DNA from: CANHBY01 sp046342195
GTDB taxonomy: Bacteria; Pseudomonadota; Gammaproteobacteria; Burkholderiales; Burkholderiaceae_C
Assembly (NCBI GenBank): GCA_046342195.1
Contig: JBKDQE010000013.1
Location: 175,463-239,462 of the forward strand
Length of the DNA: 64,000 nt
Direction: 5' to 3'
Shown piece by piece: positions 63,027 to 64,000 of this stretch. Position 1 is the first letter of the stretch. The number at the start of each line of letters is the position of its first letter. The notes under the pieces were generated by a model that made no database searches, had not been told where the DNA came from, and saw nothing but the letters and a program-made list of their open reading frames with translations. Made by a program: the position numbers and the translations under genes.

Positions 63027-63752
63027 ATGAAAAAAGTTCTGTCCTTTGTGGCCTATGCATTGATTCGGGCCATGGTCACCAGCGCACTGATCCTGAATTC
63101 CATCAGCGTCAATGCGGCCCCTGATGAACTATCAGATCCTGTGAAAGGGCTGCTGAAAGAGCGTGGATTGCTCTCCAGCGAAGATACACTTGCGGCTCAG
63201 CCTGATGATGCTGTGTCCAAGCTAAAAAAAATCCCCCAAGCCGCCTCTGAATTGGTCATCTCGGCGATGAATTTTCTAGGTGTTCCCTATCAACTCGGGG
63301 GCGCTGACTTCCGCAATGGCTTTGATTGCAGTGGGTTTACCCACTATGTCTACAAAAACAGCCTGGGGCTCATCTTGCCACGCAAAGTTGATGAGCAAGC
63401 CAACGCACCAAGCCTTAAAAGCGTAGAACGACCAGATATCAAACCGGGAGATTTGCTATTTTTTAACACCTTGGGCCGCACCTTTTCGCATGTGGGTATT
63501 TATGTAGGCGATGGAAAATTCATCCATGCCCCCAGAACAGGCTCCCATGTTCGTATAGAAAATATACGATCCCATTACTGGAGCCGTCACTTCACCGGCG
63601 CTCGACGACCCTTGGCTGGGTCTTCTTATGAAACACTTGCTGAGCTGGCCTCAGAACCCCCCTCCGAGCCCAACGCAAAAGGCAATTTTGTGCCTCATAT
63701 CATCCCTGCCTATACTCCACCAGACTATTTGCGTGACCTTCATGCCCACTAG
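63027..63752 (+). CDS. NlpC/P60-family cell-wall hydrolase
   Basis: This 241-residue secreted endopeptidase has a signal peptide (residues 1-30, ending SISVNAAP), a spacer, and an NlpC/P60 domain with catalytic C101 (NGFDCSGFTHYVY), H155 (FSHVGIYVGDG) and H167 (FIHAPR). Such enzymes cleave gamma-D-Glu-meso-Dap bonds in peptidoglycan stems. The C-terminal 40 residues are a Pro-rich tail. The stop codon touches the left end of the insertion sequence, so the natural 3' end may have been altered by that insertion. Confidence 0.93.
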   Translation: MKKVLSFVAYALIRAMVTSALILNSISVNAAPDELSDPVKGLLKERGLLSSEDTLAAQPDDAVSKLKKIPQAASELVISAMNFLGVPYQLGGADFRNGFDCSGFTHYVYKNSLGLILPRKVDEQANAPSLKSVERPDIKPGDLLFFNTLGRTFSHVGIYVGDGKFIHAPRTGSHVRIENIRSHYWSRHFTGARRPLAGSSYETLAELASEPPSEPNAKGNFVPHIIPAYTPPDYLRDLHAH

Positions 63753-64000
63753 CAGGCTGCTGAAATACCCACCGCCCGCATCTCCGCTTCTTGGGTGAAG
63801 GCCCGGTTTTCGGCAGCGCGAGCCAGCTTTGGCGCCGAATTGCTCGACTTAAAGTCTAACGGCAGCCAATTCGAGGCCATTTCGGGGTGCTTTGCTCTCA
63901 TGGTGCGCACTGCAGACGGACTTGTCCCAAAGTGCGCATGCGCACGAGGTTGTAGGTGGCCATGGCCAGCACAAACACCTGGTCCACTTTCTTGATGCCG
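63753..64000 (-). mobile_element. Insertion sequence, right-end portion cut by window edge (IS5/IS1182-like)
   Basis: The sequence begins at GCAGGCTGCTGAAAT, resembling IS ends of the IS1182/IS5 type, immediately after the NlpC/P60 stop codon, and contains the transposase C-terminus at 63898-64000. The 145 nt between that stop codon and the presumed end carry no clear coding frame. The rest of the element lies beyond the window. Confidence 0.6.
63898..64000 (-). CDS. Transposase, C-terminal fragment (cut by window edge)
   Basis: The minus strand reads GIKKVDQVFVLAMATYNLVR, then MRTLGQVRLQCAP and a TGA at 63900-63898. The YNLVRMR-L block is characteristic of the last helix of DDE transposases of the IS5/IS1182 type. 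Only about 33 residues are visible, so neither family nor intactness can be settled here. Confidence 0.65.
   Translation of the reverse strand, partial: GIKKVDQVFVLAMATYNLVRMRTLGQVRLQCAP

Noticed and set aside
63795..63995. A 66-residue plus-strand frame at the right edge
   Set aside because: It is antisense to the transposase C-terminus and IS end and has no recognisable protein features.

Overview
The window is a contiguous piece of a betaproteobacterial chromosome, most likely of the order Burkholderiales. I infer this from the proteobacterial-type GshA, the DUF1631 protein, the aminotransferase-hom-thrC block, the iscRSUA-hscBA-fdx order, YajC-SecD-SecF, and moderate GC content. Genes are tightly packed, often with 1, 4 or 8 nt overlaps, and no tRNA or rRNA gene was recognised. 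The species cannot be named from the sequence.

Layout. 1-2450: start of an Mrp-type gene, divergent from metG. 2500-7800 (minus): a chemotaxis operon reading cheZ-like, cheY, cheA, chemoreceptor, cheW, with a good sigma-28 type promoter just upstream. 8130-9930 (plus): a soluble receiver-histidine kinase and a NarL-type regulator. 9950-14260 (minus): fliLMNOPQR, encoding the flagellar switch and export gate. 14390-20040 (minus): the ISC iron-sulfur operon iscR-S-U-A-hscB-hscA-fdx with a likely IscR site; where iscX often lies there is instead an IS3 transposase scrap. 20130-23580: mfd. 23770-26440: a second cheW-chemoreceptor pair with its own sigma-28 type promoter. 26530-31560: ldcA, tadA, a small membrane protein, nadE and a lone tonB, with two MITE-like inverted-repeat elements. 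31590-37760: AddAB-type helicase-nuclease genes. 38090-39440: a SPOR-domain protein and dsbA. 39660-42340 (minus): cheR-cheD-cheB. 42680-50000 (plus): trpE, yajC-secD-secF and a DUF1631 protein. 50040-52015 (minus): ubiX, grxD and a zeta-toxin-like kinase with a small partner. 52300-60275: gshA, a GT61 glycosyltransferase, a glycerophosphodiesterase, thrC, hom, an AlaT-like aminotransferase and an Mth938-domain protein. 60530-63750 (plus): a Bcp peroxiredoxin, PhoH and an NlpC/P60 hydrolase. The right edge is the end of an insertion sequence.

How it fits together. The che genes occupy three separated minus-strand blocks. Two receptor-CheW pairs share nearly identical signalling domains, and CheA, CheY, a CheZ-like phosphatase, CheR, CheB and CheD complete the pathway that acts on the FliM/FliN switch encoded next door. 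The distal receptor ends in a CheR-docking type pentapeptide. Most of the remainder is housekeeping: Fe-S assembly, protein export, NAD, tryptophan and threonine synthesis, glutathione, and DNA repair.

The points most worth a second look are the compact CheZ-like protein, the zeta-kinase pair, the two MITE-like elements, and a 24-nt sequence repeated in three intergenic regions. I did not find a clearly new large system.
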